A stretch of DNA of 19,350 nucleotides from a bacterium (GTDB taxonomy: Bacteria > Margulisbacteria > Marinamargulisbacteria > JAAEMD01). The notes beneath the pieces were generated by a model. The model searched no databases, was not told the DNA's origin, and worked only from the letters and a program-made list of their open reading frames with translations. The stretch lies in contig JAAEMD010000217.1 of assembly GCA_024225875.1 (NCBI GenBank), forward strand, positions 1 to 19,350, read 5' to 3'. Both the position numbers and the translations under genes were made by a program. Below are positions 6,641 to 14,876 of the stretch, one piece after another. How positions within the stretch are numbered: position 1 is the stretch's first letter; each line of letters starts with the position of its first letter.

Positions 6641-8110
6641 CTATTGCTTATCTTTCATATGAGGAAAGCAGATTACATCTCTTATGGAAGGAGAGTTTGT
6701 AAGCAGCATTACTATTCTATCTATGCCCAGACCCAGTCCTCCTGTAGGCGGCATTCCATATTTAAGAGCATTAACAAAATCATTATCCATTTGATGTGCC
6801 TCTTCCCAGCCCGCAGCTCTGGCTTTCATCTGATCCTGAAATCTTTCCATCTGATCAACAGGATCGTTCAGTTCAGAAAAAGCATTACCTATTTCCATAC
6901 TATTTACTATTAACTCAAACCTTTCAACCAGTTCTGGATTATCTCGTTTTCTCTTTGCAAGTGGAGATGTTTCCCAGGGATAATCAATAATAAATACAGG
7001 CTGAATCAAATTTGGTTCTACAGCCTTGTCATAAATATAATTAATAAGTTCACCCTTAAAAGGATCCTGTCCTGGATCAAGCCCCAGTAATACAGCTTTC
7101 TTTTTTAGAACTTCCAAATCATTTTCAATATCTACGTCCGCATATTCCTTTAAAGCATCTTTCAGTGTCAATCTCTTAAATGGAGGGGTAAAATCTATTT
7201 CTTTTTCCTGGTATACGATTTTATATTTGCCATGAACAAAATATACCAGATGACTTATTAAAGACTCTGTCAGCTCCATAATATCATTGTAGTCGACATA
7301 AGCCTGATACAGCTCCAGTAAAGTATATTCCGGGTTGTGTTTATAAGATACTCCTTCATTTCGAAAGACTCTTCCGATTTCAAATATTTTTTCAAAACCA
7401 CCGACTATCAGACGTTTTAAATGTAGCTCCAAAGCTATTCTTAAATACAGGTCTTGTTCTAATTCATTATGATAAGTTGTAAATGGACGAGCTGCTGCAC
7501 CACCATAAATAGAATGCAGTACAGGTGTCTCTATTTCAAGAAAATCTTTATCCGCCAGATATTTTCTGATCTGATGTATTATAACTGTCCTTTGTTTAAA
7601 GGTCTCCAGAACATCAGGATTTGCAATAAGATCAACGTATCTGTGTCTGTAACGTAACTCTTTATCCTGCAGTCCATGATATTTTTCAGGAAGAGGATGC
7701 AGAGATTTTGTCAGCAGGGTATACTCTTCAATCATTATTGATAATTCACCACGTCTTGATTTAAAAGGCTTTCCCTTGATACCTATAATATCTCCTACAT
7801 CCAGGTTGACTAAAATATCAAATTTATCTTTTCCCAGAGCATTTATGTTTCCATAGAATTGAATTATTCCGGTTACATCTTTTATGTTTCCAAACATAGC
7901 CTTTCCATGAGTGCGTTTAGCTATTATTCTGCCTGCAATGGATAAGGACACCTCTTCTACCTGATCTGTTTCAAGGTTACTGTATGCTGCAATAATCTCT
8001 CCTGTACTGTGTGTTCTTGAATACTTATAAGCAAAAGGCTCTATACCTTTTTCCCGCAACTCTTTTAACTTCTCCATTCTAACTTCTTCTTCCGCTATAC
8101 TCTCAGACAT
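6641..8110 (-). CDS. lysS: Lysyl-tRNA synthetase, class II
   Basis: LysS charges tRNA-Lys with lysine in the cytoplasm. The 489-residue length and domain order match bacterial class II enzymes. After an N-terminal helix (MEKLKELREKGIEPFAY) comes an OB-fold anticodon-binding domain at about 55-135. The catalytic core follows, with the entry segment RYRHRYVDLI, the conserved GGAAARPF block at about 203-210, motif 2 FRNEGVSYKHNPEYTLLE at about 249-266 and motif 3 GGLGLGIDRIVML near 457-469. The motif 2 loop reads VSYKH where many bacteria have a shorter or different insert (such as MDRTH or ISTRH). Core Arg, Glu and the HNPE(Y/F)T segment are kept. The ATG has a strong AAGGAG seven bases upstream. 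A promoter candidate lies at 8153-8181. It leads the housekeeping block that continues into secDF, and no T-box leader is visible. Confidence 0.97.
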   Translation of the reverse strand: MSESIAEEEVRMEKLKELREKGIEPFAYKYSRTHSTGEIIAAYSNLETDQVEEVSLSIAGRIIAKRTHGKAMFGNIKDVTGIIQFYGNINALGKDKFDILVNLDVGDIIGIKGKPFKSRRGELSIMIEEYTLLTKSLHPLPEKYHGLQDKELRYRHRYVDLIANPDVLETFKQRTVIIHQIRKYLADKDFLEIETPVLHSIYGGAAARPFTTYHNELEQDLYLRIALELHLKRLIVGGFEKIFEIGRVFRNEGVSYKHNPEYTLLELYQAYVDYNDIMELTESLISHLVYFVHGKYKIVYQEKEIDFTPPFKRLTLKDALKEYADVDIENDLEVLKKKAVLLGLDPGQDPFKGELINYIYDKAVEPNLIQPVFIIDYPWETSPLAKRKRDNPELVERFELIVNSMEIGNAFSELNDPVDQMERFQDQMKARAAGWEEAHQMDNDFVNALKYGMPPTGGLGLGIDRIVMLLTNSPSIRDVICFPHMKDKQ

Positions 8111-8152
8111 GGCAGGCTCCTTAAACTTTTCTATTCTTTAGACAGATAAAAT

Positions 8153-8181
8153 ATTATATACAATTTTATATTGAAGCTAAA
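8153..8181 (-). promoter_or_regulatory. Promoter candidate for lysS
   Basis: On the minus strand a perfect TATAAT (8153-8158) lies 17 bases after TTTAGC (8176-8181), a weak -35 box. Transcription would begin near 8146, with a leader of about 35 bases ending in AAGGAG. The 220-base gap between pilC and lysS is the largest internal gap on the minus strand and is the natural place for a promoter. Confidence 0.5.
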
Positions 8182-8262
8182 AAAGTTACAATCCACTACT
8201 GTTATTTAATTTGTTTAGTAAACAGGGCTGAGCAGATTTATCCATAAAAAGGAATAGTTCAG

Positions 8263-8291
8263 AAAAAATATATAAACAGGCTTAACCTGCT
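8263..8291 (-). terminator. Weak intrinsic-terminator-like hairpin after pilC
   Basis: On the minus strand AGCAGG (8286-8291), loop TTAAG and CCTGTT (8275-8280) can pair as six base pairs including one wobble. A run of six T follows (8263-8268) after a six-base AT spacer. The spacer makes it weaker than a textbook terminator. It lies about 40 bases after the pilC stop and before the lysS promoter candidate, where a transcript end is expected. Confidence 0.4.
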
Positions 8292-8330
8292 GTTAAAATT
8301 ACTTGATGGTCAAAAATAATCATTACTGCT

Positions 8331-9539
8331 TTACATTGATACCGACATCATATCAAATATCGGCAAATAAATTGCCAGCGCTATTAAAAGTACCATAGAG
8401 CCCAGTCCCAGTGTCAAAATAGGATCCAGTTTTGATGATACTTTTTTCATTGTAAAGGTAATTTCACGATCAACAAAGTTACCAAGCCTGGCAAGGGTTG
8501 CACCTAAATCACCTGACTTTTCTCCCATAGCAATCGAGTTTGATATTAAGGCAGGAAAAACATCTTTAGCAGCGACCATGGCACCGGATATCGGTAATCC
8601 ACGAGATACATCTTTTCTCATCTCTGTTATAACTTCTTTAACACACAAATTAATTGTAGCTTCTTCTAATACCTTTAAAGCCTCCAGGATAGGAACATTG
8701 TTATTAACTAAAATATCAAAGGCTCTTAAAAAACGAAGTAACAGAGCCTGCTTAATGACTTTACCGACAACAGGTAAATTTATATATAACTTATGGATTG
8801 CTTTTCTGCCTTTATATGATCTGTTAGCAATAAAAATTGTTAGTGATGTAATAATAAAAAAAGATAACAGGAAAGGATAATAATCAAGTATTAAGTCAGA
8901 CATAAAAAACAGAACAACCGTTGGACCTGGTAACGGAACTCCGGATTCATTAAAAACCTCTCTAAAAGTAGGAGCAACAAAAATGAGTATAAGCGATAAT
9001 AATCCTACACCTACACCGGATACTATGATAGGGTAAGTAAAAACCCCGCTTAATTCTTTTTTCAAGTTATTAATTCTTTCCAGATACTTACCAACATACT
9101 CCAGTACTGTTCCCATATCACCTGAAGCTTCGCCTGCTTTTAACAGCATTGGATAAAAAACAGGGAATATATCTATATGTTTTGCAAATGCATTGGAAAT
9201 TGAAGTACCGCTTTCAACATCAACTATTATATCCGCTACCCTGGTCTGTAATAATTTACTTTCTACCTGTTTAGATAAAAGGGTTAGAGAGTCTTTAATA
9301 CTCAATCCGGTTTTAAGACAACTGGCAAATAATTGTGAAAAAGAGACAATATCATCAGTTTTTACTTTTTTTTCAGCAAAAAGCTGTGTTAAAAAAATTT
9401 CTTTTTCTTCTTTAACTCTTAAAGGAAATATTTTCTTTTTCTTTAAAAAACTTGTTGCCTGGCTCAGGGTATTGGCTTTCACCTTCCCTTTTACAATCTT
9501 GCCCGGACTGGTCTCAAAAGTATAAGAAAAAATTTTCAT
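8331..9539 (-). CDS. Type II secretion/type IV pilus inner-membrane platform protein (PilC/GspF)
   Basis: This polytopic inner-membrane protein anchors the assembly ATPase and is the platform for polymerising pilin or pseudopilin. Its 402 residues match the family. An N-terminal ferredoxin-like region (about 1-60, FSYTFETSPGKIVKGKVKA) precedes two repeated T2SSF domains, at about 65-190 and about 270-395. Each contains the typical helical block with the conserved 'AGE.SG.....L..' element: KAGEASGDMGTVLEYVGKYL and AMGEKSGDLGATLARLGNFV. Hydrophobic spans are near 168-190, 215-236 and 375-395. It follows the ATPase gene by 30 bases and has only a weak ribosome site. No secretin, pilin, PilM-Q or prepilin peptidase gene is in the window, so pilus versus type II secretion cannot be settled. 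Confidence 0.95.
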   Translation of the reverse strand: MKIFSYTFETSPGKIVKGKVKANTLSQATSFLKKKKIFPLRVKEEKEIFLTQLFAEKKVKTDDIVSFSQLFASCLKTGLSIKDSLTLLSKQVESKLLQTRVADIIVDVESGTSISNAFAKHIDIFPVFYPMLLKAGEASGDMGTVLEYVGKYLERINNLKKELSGVFTYPIIVSGVGVGLLSLILIFVAPTFREVFNESGVPLPGPTVVLFFMSDLILDYYPFLLSFFIITSLTIFIANRSYKGRKAIHKLYINLPVVGKVIKQALLLRFLRAFDILVNNNVPILEALKVLEEATINLCVKEVITEMRKDVSRGLPISGAMVAAKDVFPALISNSIAMGEKSGDLGATLARLGNFVDREITFTMKKVSSKLDPILTLGLGSMVLLIALAIYLPIFDMMSVSM

Positions 9540-9569
9540 TTCAAGGCCCTGAAAATACTATGTGAAACG

Positions 9570-11300
9570 TTAGACATCTAAAACCCTGGCAACTTCATTT
9601 ATAGTTGTAATACCCTGCAAAACTTTATCTGTTCCATCATCTTTCATCAAAGTCATTCCTTCAGATACAGCAACATCACCGATTTTATTTGAACTGGCCT
9701 TCTGAACAATCAGATCTCTAATCGGTTCACTTAACTGCATTATTTCAAAAATACCTATCCGTCCTTTATAGCCCGTATTATCACAAAATTTGCAGCCTTC
9801 ACCTTTAAACAATTTAAAACTACCTTTCATTTTATCCGTTATCTGCTCAACTAATTCAATCTCTTTAATACCTGTAAAGCTGTTTGCTTCAACCTGTTTT
9901 TTGCAATTTGAACAAATAGTTCTAACTAATCTCTGCCCGATAACACCTATAATAGCACTGTTTAAGAGAAATGGAGCTATCCCCATATCCATTAACCGGG
10001 TCACTGTTCCTGCAGCATTTCTCGTATGTAATGTTGTAAAAACCATATGACCGGTCAGTGCTGCCTGAATAGCAATACTGGCTGTTTCAATATTCCGGAC
10101 TTCTCCTACCATTATAACATCAGGATCCTGTCTTACTATAGCGGACAGTCCTGTCACAAAATCAACTCCGATTTTAGGGTTTACCTGTATCTGGTTTATT
10201 CCTTCCAGATTATATTCCACAGGATCTTCAATTGTAATAATATTTTTATCCGGCGTATTAATTTTACTTAACCCTGAATATAGTGTTGAGGTTTTTCCTG
10301 ATCCTGTTGGTCCGCATACTACAACAATACCTGAAGTTGCAGATATCAGGCTCAATATCTTCTTATAATCCGCCTGATTTAAACCAAGTCTCTCCAGTGA
10401 TACAAACGCACCACTCTTATCCAGGATTCTTAGAACCATTTTTTCACCAAGTATAGTTCTAACTGTAGAAACACGAAAATCCACATCCTTTTCACCTACA
10501 GAAAACGTAATTCTTCCATCCTGTGGTTTTCTAGTCTCTGTAATATCAAGATTAGCCAGTATCTTCAATCTGGAAATCATGGCAGATTCCAGTTTCTTTG
10601 GTGGAGTCATAACATCCTTTAATAATCCATCAACCCTGAATCTAATCTTAACAACATGTTCTTCCGGCTCAACATGAATATCAGAAGCTTTTTCAGTTAT
10701 AGCTTGCTTTATAATACCGTCAACCAGTCTTGCGATAGGAGCCTCTTGTGCCAGGTCAAAAATTTCTTCTTCAGATCCGGAGCCCTTGTCTTCAACAAGC
10801 TTCATACCCATTTCAAAAAGGCTGGACATAGATGCTGCACCCTCTTCCTCTTCTTCACCTGAACTGGTTTCCTGGTAAGAGTAACAATAGGCAAATAACG
10901 GATCTATACTTCCCCTGGTTGTTAAAACCGGAGATACTACAAGGCTGGTCATCATCTCAAGCTCTTCTATTGTTTTCAAATCAAAGGGATTTGTTATTGC
11001 TACACTAAGCCTGCTGCCAAGACGGAATAGCGGCAGTATAAAACGCTCTCTTGCAAAACTCTCTGAGATCAAGGATGCTGTTCTATAATCAACAGTAGCT
11101 TTATCAATTAATTCAAAAGGTATATCAAGATATTCAGAAAAAAACTCCAGCAGCACCTCTTCAGAAGCAAAATCCTGTTCTAACATTATTTGAAACAAAG
11201 ATACGCCCTGATCGGTTGCCAGTGTATAGGCCTGATCCAGCCTGCTTTGAGATAATATTTTATTTTTTAATAATGCTTTATATATATCTATTATAGCCAC
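9570..11300 (-). CDS. Type II secretion/type IV pilus assembly ATPase (PilB/GspE)
   Basis: This cytoplasmic hexameric ATPase powers extension of pili or pseudopili. Its 576 residues include an N-terminal MshEN/T2SSE-N domain (about 1-140), an acidic linker (SSGEEEEEG at about 146-154) and the secretion-ATPase core. Walker A is GPTGSGKT (330-337), the Asp box is around EDPVEYNLEGINQIQ (358-372), Walker B is RQDPDVIMVGEVR (390-402) and the His box is TTLHTRNA (422-429). A tetracysteine zinc site is visible at C463, C466, C503 and C506. The residue after GEVR is Asn403 where the family nearly always has Asp. The start must be GTG at 11298-11300, because an in-frame TAA (the STAS stop) lies three codons before it and no other start exists until residue 39. 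It sits between the STAS gene (6-base gap) and pilC. Confidence 0.96.
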   Translation of the reverse strand: MAIIDIYKALLKNKILSQSRLDQAYTLATDQGVSLFQIMLEQDFASEEVLLEFFSEYLDIPFELIDKATVDYRTASLISESFARERFILPLFRLGSRLSVAITNPFDLKTIEELEMMTSLVVSPVLTTRGSIDPLFAYCYSYQETSSGEEEEEGAASMSSLFEMGMKLVEDKGSGSEEEIFDLAQEAPIARLVDGIIKQAITEKASDIHVEPEEHVVKIRFRVDGLLKDVMTPPKKLESAMISRLKILANLDITETRKPQDGRITFSVGEKDVDFRVSTVRTILGEKMVLRILDKSGAFVSLERLGLNQADYKKILSLISATSGIVVVCGPTGSGKTSTLYSGLSKINTPDKNIITIEDPVEYNLEGINQIQVNPKIGVDFVTGLSAIVRQDPDVIMVGEVRNIETASIAIQAALTGHMVFTTLHTRNAAGTVTRLMDMGIAPFLLNSAIIGVIGQRLVRTICSNCKKQVEANSFTGIKEIELVEQITDKMKGSFKLFKGEGCKFCDNTGYKGRIGIFEIMQLSEPIRDLIVQKASSNKIGDVAVSEGMTLMKDDGTDKVLQGITTINEVARVLDV

Positions 11301-11306
11301 AGATTT

Positions 11307-11684
11307 TTACTTTAAACTATCAACTGCCTCGGATTCATCATTGAAAATCTGGATTTTAGACGACATCTTTGTAATATCAAGAACTCTTTTTACATCTCTT
11401 GCCGGATTAAGCAGTACCAGCTTACCGTTTTTCTGCTCTGCCTTTTTATGTCCCTCAAATAAAGACCATAGTCCGGAAGAATCTATATAGCTTACCAGTT
11501 CCATATTTACAATTATTTTAACAATTCCTTCTTCCAGAATAGTGTTTATCATATCAACAAAATATGCCTGACTCTCAATATCTAATTCAACCTGACCAGT
11601 TAAAGACTTACTTTCCTCATCATAATCTGATCCAACCTCTAATATTGTAATATTTTCATCAACAGATTTTTTTATAATCTCCAT
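11307..11684 (-). CDS. STAS-domain protein, anti-sigma factor antagonist type
   Basis: Single STAS-domain proteins of the SpoIIAA/RsbV type bind or release a partner according to phosphorylation of a Ser by an RsbW-like kinase and its removal by a PP2C phosphatase. The 125-residue protein carries the STAS core from about residue 28 (LTGQVELDIES) to the end. The phospho-site motif is YIDSSGLWSLFEGHKKA at 66-82, with candidate phospho-Ser S69/S70 following D68. The N-terminus is a little longer than in RsbV, with an acidic insert (DYDEESKS). Its ATG follows the stop of the phosphatase/kinase gene with no gap, and AAGGAGG lies inside the last codons of that gene. Both enzymes expected to act on it are therefore in the preceding protein. 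Downstream is the PilB-type ATPase gene. Confidence 0.9.
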   Translation of the reverse strand: MEIIKKSVDENITILEVGSDYDEESKSLTGQVELDIESQAYFVDMINTILEEGIVKIIVNMELVSYIDSSGLWSLFEGHKKAEQKNGKLVLLNPARDVKRVLDITKMSSKIQIFNDESEAVDSLK

Positions 11685-14600
11685 CTAATCCTCCTTATTT
11701 AGATATTTAGTAATTTTCAACTCCATTCCCACTTTAGGAATTCTCTTGTACTCAACCTTATCAACCAGGGTTTTAATCATATATACACCTAAACCAGATC
11801 CTTCCAGCTCGTCTAAATGTGCTTCCCCTTTTATTGTAATCTCTTCTATACCAGAACCAAAATCTTTTATGACAACCTCCAGCTTATCATTAAAAATATT
11901 AAAGTAAAAAATAATCTCTCCATCTTCTTTGCCTAAATACGCATGTTCAATGACATTTGCCTGAGCCTCATTTACTGCTAACTTCAAATTAAAGGTTTCG
12001 GTATCATCAAAACCCATTTCCTTAGCAATGACAGCTACCTGCTGTCTAACAACTTTAATGTTCTTTTTTGAACTTGTCACCCTTAATTTTTTAACTTCTA
12101 TTGCCTCTACTTCAATTTTATCAGAATTATAAATATCTTCTACTTTTAATGCTAATAAAGTTACGTCGTCCTGTTGATCCTGCCTTTTAATAAAATTGTT
12201 GACCTGCATATATATATTTTTAACAAACTGACTGGACTCCTGCCTGGCTTTTTTCTTAATGGCCTTTTTCAGGCCGTCATAGCCAAACCTGCGTCCATCA
12301 ACATTTTTCGCTTCAACAATGCCGTCTGTAAATAGTAAGACTATATCTTTTTCCAGAAGATGAACTTCCTTTTCTTCATAATCAGAACTTTCCAGAGCCC
12401 CCAGAGGAAGCCCGTTTGTATCTAAAACCGAAAATTCATTATTAGAAAAAATTATTGCCGGCTCATGCCCGGCATTACAATATTTTATACTGAGACTTAC
12501 AGGATCCAGTATATAATAAAAAAGAGGTATAAACTTATTTATAACAGGGTCGTTATACAATATTGTATTCAGCCTCTCCAAAGCTTGTTTAGGTGTCTGA
12601 TATTGTGGGATATGTGTATGTAATATGCTTTTCAGCATAGCCATAAACAATCCGGCAGGTATACCTTTTCCAACTATATCAGCTATAACAACGCCTATTT
12701 TATCTCCCTCTAATTTAAAAAAATCATAATAGTCTCCGCCTATTTCTCTTGCAGGAACCGAAATCGCACCAAAGTTTATCTTATTGTATACCGGTAGATT
12801 TTGAGGAAGTAGCTTCTTCTGTATTTCATTTGCTATTTTCAGTTCCTGATCAAGCCTGTGTTTGCTGATAGTTTTCTGATATAAAATAGCATTTTCTATC
12901 GCAGTACCTATTAAGGTTGTTATGGTACTGAGTGTATTCAGATCATCTGTGGTTATTTTCTGTTTTGATACACTTGTCTTATGAACAATATTTACAATCC
13001 CTAATAACCCTGACTTGACTATTATGGGGATACATAAATAACTATCTATGATTACTTTTATATTTGAATCTACTCTGGAATTATTCATATAATCCTCTAT
13101 AAAACATAACTGTTTTGTTCTTGATACATAATCTGAAATATTCTCACCATTGGTAAACTTAAAATTCCTGCATACCTTGCCAGGAAAATTTGAATGTACC
13201 TGGGTACGCAATACTTTATCCATCATAAGCTGTATAGAACCTGTTTCCGTGTTGGCAACATTTAATATAAACTGCATTAATACAGCCAGCAAATTATTTA
13301 AATCTGAAATAGAAGAAATTATAAGGTTAACTTTTGATATTGCTTCAAGCCTTTGAGTCTTAACCCGGTTTATCTTCTGCAGTTCCGTAAAGTCCTTGAT
13401 TACTAAAGCAGTACCAATTCTTCCCTGATCATTATCTAAAACAGGGTTTGCATTAACTGAAAACACTTTTTCATTAAAAGTTATATCCTGATTAAGGACT
13501 ATATCCCCTTTATTAACAGCCCTGTCATAAATTGACTGTATTCCAATATGTTTTAGTTTCTGTTTTATATAGCTGTCATTGATCATTTTCTTATCCGTAA
13601 TATCAAGAAGCTTTAAAGCAGCAGGGTTTATAATCTCTGGATGTTGATTGTCATCAAACATTATCACCCCTTCTCTCATACTTTCTATCAGTGCCATTAT
13701 CTTGGATTTCTCAAGTGTCTTAACAATTTTTAACCGTCCCATATGAGAAGCAAGTTGATTTGCTAATGTATGTAAAAAAGTCATTTCATTTCTTGAAAAA
13801 GCATTTTGAGATGTTGAACATACACTCAGAATACCTATTACCTCTTCTTTAAAAATCAAGGGCACATTTGCAAAGGATTTCATTTCTTTACTCTCATTGA
13901 TATCCTCAACCATAATCGAATCTTCTCTTGTAACTTTAATTTTATTCTGGTCCATATTGACCTTAATAAAAGGAGCAACAGCTGCAATTATATTTGTCTG
14001 TACACTGTTTATTAAATCTTCACTTATTGATTTTCTTATTCTTAAGATAATCTCACCTGTAGGAATAACATCTAAAAAATAAATAGCTCCAACATCATAA
14101 TTAAGAACTTTATACATAGCATCCATAACAAGCTTTACTATCTGATAATAATCAAGTGAGTAACTAAGTGCATTTGAAGTATCATAAAGAACAGACAGCT
14201 CAAGTACTCTTCTTTTCAAATCCTCTTCATCTTTTCGAATCCGCTGTTTTAATTCATGCTTATCAGAAATAAGGCTTTCAATTTTTTGATGTATGAACAG
14301 GTTATCAAGAGCAATTACAGTATCTGATATAAACTGTTTTATATTAGTAATCATGTCATCAAAATTCTGAACATCACTTAATATTTTTTGATTTCTCCAG
14401 TTATTTATCTGTACCAGGCCCATAACAATTTCATCTTCCGATATAAGTACCAGATAAAGCATATCAGAACAGTCATACTGATACTCTTCCATATCTATTT
14501 TTAACTGATCTTTATCAGAATACAGAAAATGTTTCCTGTCAGAAATATAGTAATATTCAGGAGAATCAACTGGCTTATCATTATCTGAAATCAACAGATT

Positions 14601-14867
14601 TTTTGTTCTTTTTATTATCCAGTCCAGCTCACTGTCTGGTAACGGCCAGAGACCATGCGGAGGATATGTTATAGATACCGCTGAGGTAACAGGGTCGAAT
14701 AAATATATATTAACACCAGAAAAACCATAACTTTCTTTTATACCAAAGTACAGTCGCTGAAGAATCTCTTCTTTCGATAAAACACGCTCTTTAAATGGAA
14801 GCGACATAGCCGCCAGCTTCTCTTTTGGAAGATTATTTTTTTTATTACCAGGTTTTTTATCAGCCAA
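11685..14867 (-). CDS. Multi-sensor PP2C phosphatase fused to RsbW-like kinase (GAF-GAF-PAS-GAF-PP2C-HATPase)
   Basis: This 1060-residue soluble signalling protein is predicted to both phosphorylate and dephosphorylate a STAS partner. Visible order: a divergent GAF-like region (about 30-190), a charged coiled coil (about 195-222), a GAF domain (about 223-380), a PAS domain (about 385-495), another GAF domain (about 510-660), a linker helix (DQELKIANEIQKKLLP, 673-688), a SpoIIE/RsbU-type PP2C domain (about 690-907) and a C-terminal RsbW-type HATPase (about 925-1055). PP2C metal ligands appear in GGDYYDFF (D712), IADIVGKG (D730), LFTDGIVEA (D848) and QQDDVTLL (D900/D901). The kinase has its N-box in NEAQANVIEHAY, and the G boxes DFGSGI (1002-1007) and GSGLGVYMI (1023-1031). 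No membrane span is seen. The start is TTG at 14865-14867 with TAAGGA six bases upstream; an in-frame stop lies four codons before it. The first ATG is residue 21. It follows a receiver gene and is joined to a STAS gene. Confidence 0.92.
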   Translation of the reverse strand: MADKKPGNKKNNLPKEKLAAMSLPFKERVLSKEEILQRLYFGIKESYGFSGVNIYLFDPVTSAVSITYPPHGLWPLPDSELDWIIKRTKNLLISDNDKPVDSPEYYYISDRKHFLYSDKDQLKIDMEEYQYDCSDMLYLVLISEDEIVMGLVQINNWRNQKILSDVQNFDDMITNIKQFISDTVIALDNLFIHQKIESLISDKHELKQRIRKDEEDLKRRVLELSVLYDTSNALSYSLDYYQIVKLVMDAMYKVLNYDVGAIYFLDVIPTGEIILRIRKSISEDLINSVQTNIIAAVAPFIKVNMDQNKIKVTREDSIMVEDINESKEMKSFANVPLIFKEEVIGILSVCSTSQNAFSRNEMTFLHTLANQLASHMGRLKIVKTLEKSKIMALIESMREGVIMFDDNQHPEIINPAALKLLDITDKKMINDSYIKQKLKHIGIQSIYDRAVNKGDIVLNQDITFNEKVFSVNANPVLDNDQGRIGTALVIKDFTELQKINRVKTQRLEAISKVNLIISSISDLNNLLAVLMQFILNVANTETGSIQLMMDKVLRTQVHSNFPGKVCRNFKFTNGENISDYVSRTKQLCFIEDYMNNSRVDSNIKVIIDSYLCIPIIVKSGLLGIVNIVHKTSVSKQKITTDDLNTLSTITTLIGTAIENAILYQKTISKHRLDQELKIANEIQKKLLPQNLPVYNKINFGAISVPAREIGGDYYDFFKLEGDKIGVVIADIVGKGIPAGLFMAMLKSILHTHIPQYQTPKQALERLNTILYNDPVINKFIPLFYYILDPVSLSIKYCNAGHEPAIIFSNNEFSVLDTNGLPLGALESSDYEEKEVHLLEKDIVLLFTDGIVEAKNVDGRRFGYDGLKKAIKKKARQESSQFVKNIYMQVNNFIKRQDQQDDVTLLALKVEDIYNSDKIEVEAIEVKKLRVTSSKKNIKVVRQQVAVIAKEMGFDDTETFNLKLAVNEAQANVIEHAYLGKEDGEIIFYFNIFNDKLEVVIKDFGSGIEEITIKGEAHLDELEGSGLGVYMIKTLVDKVEYKRIPKVGMELKITKYLNKED
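11690..11696 (-). promoter_or_regulatory. Strong Shine-Dalgarno site for the STAS gene inside the upstream coding end
   Basis: AAGGAGG lies five bases before the ATG at 11684, inside the last codons of the phosphatase/kinase gene, whose TAG directly abuts that ATG. This is the best ribosome site in the signalling cluster. It suggests the STAS protein is made at higher levels than its regulator. Confidence 0.75.
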
Positions 14868-14876
14868 TATAAATCC

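Noticed and set aside
8111..8330. Possible T-box or lysine riboswitch ahead of lysS
   Set aside because: The leader from the likely start point is only about 35 bases, and no specifier stem, T-box consensus or lysine-riboswitch-like fold is visible. Only a promoter candidate and a weak hairpin are supported.
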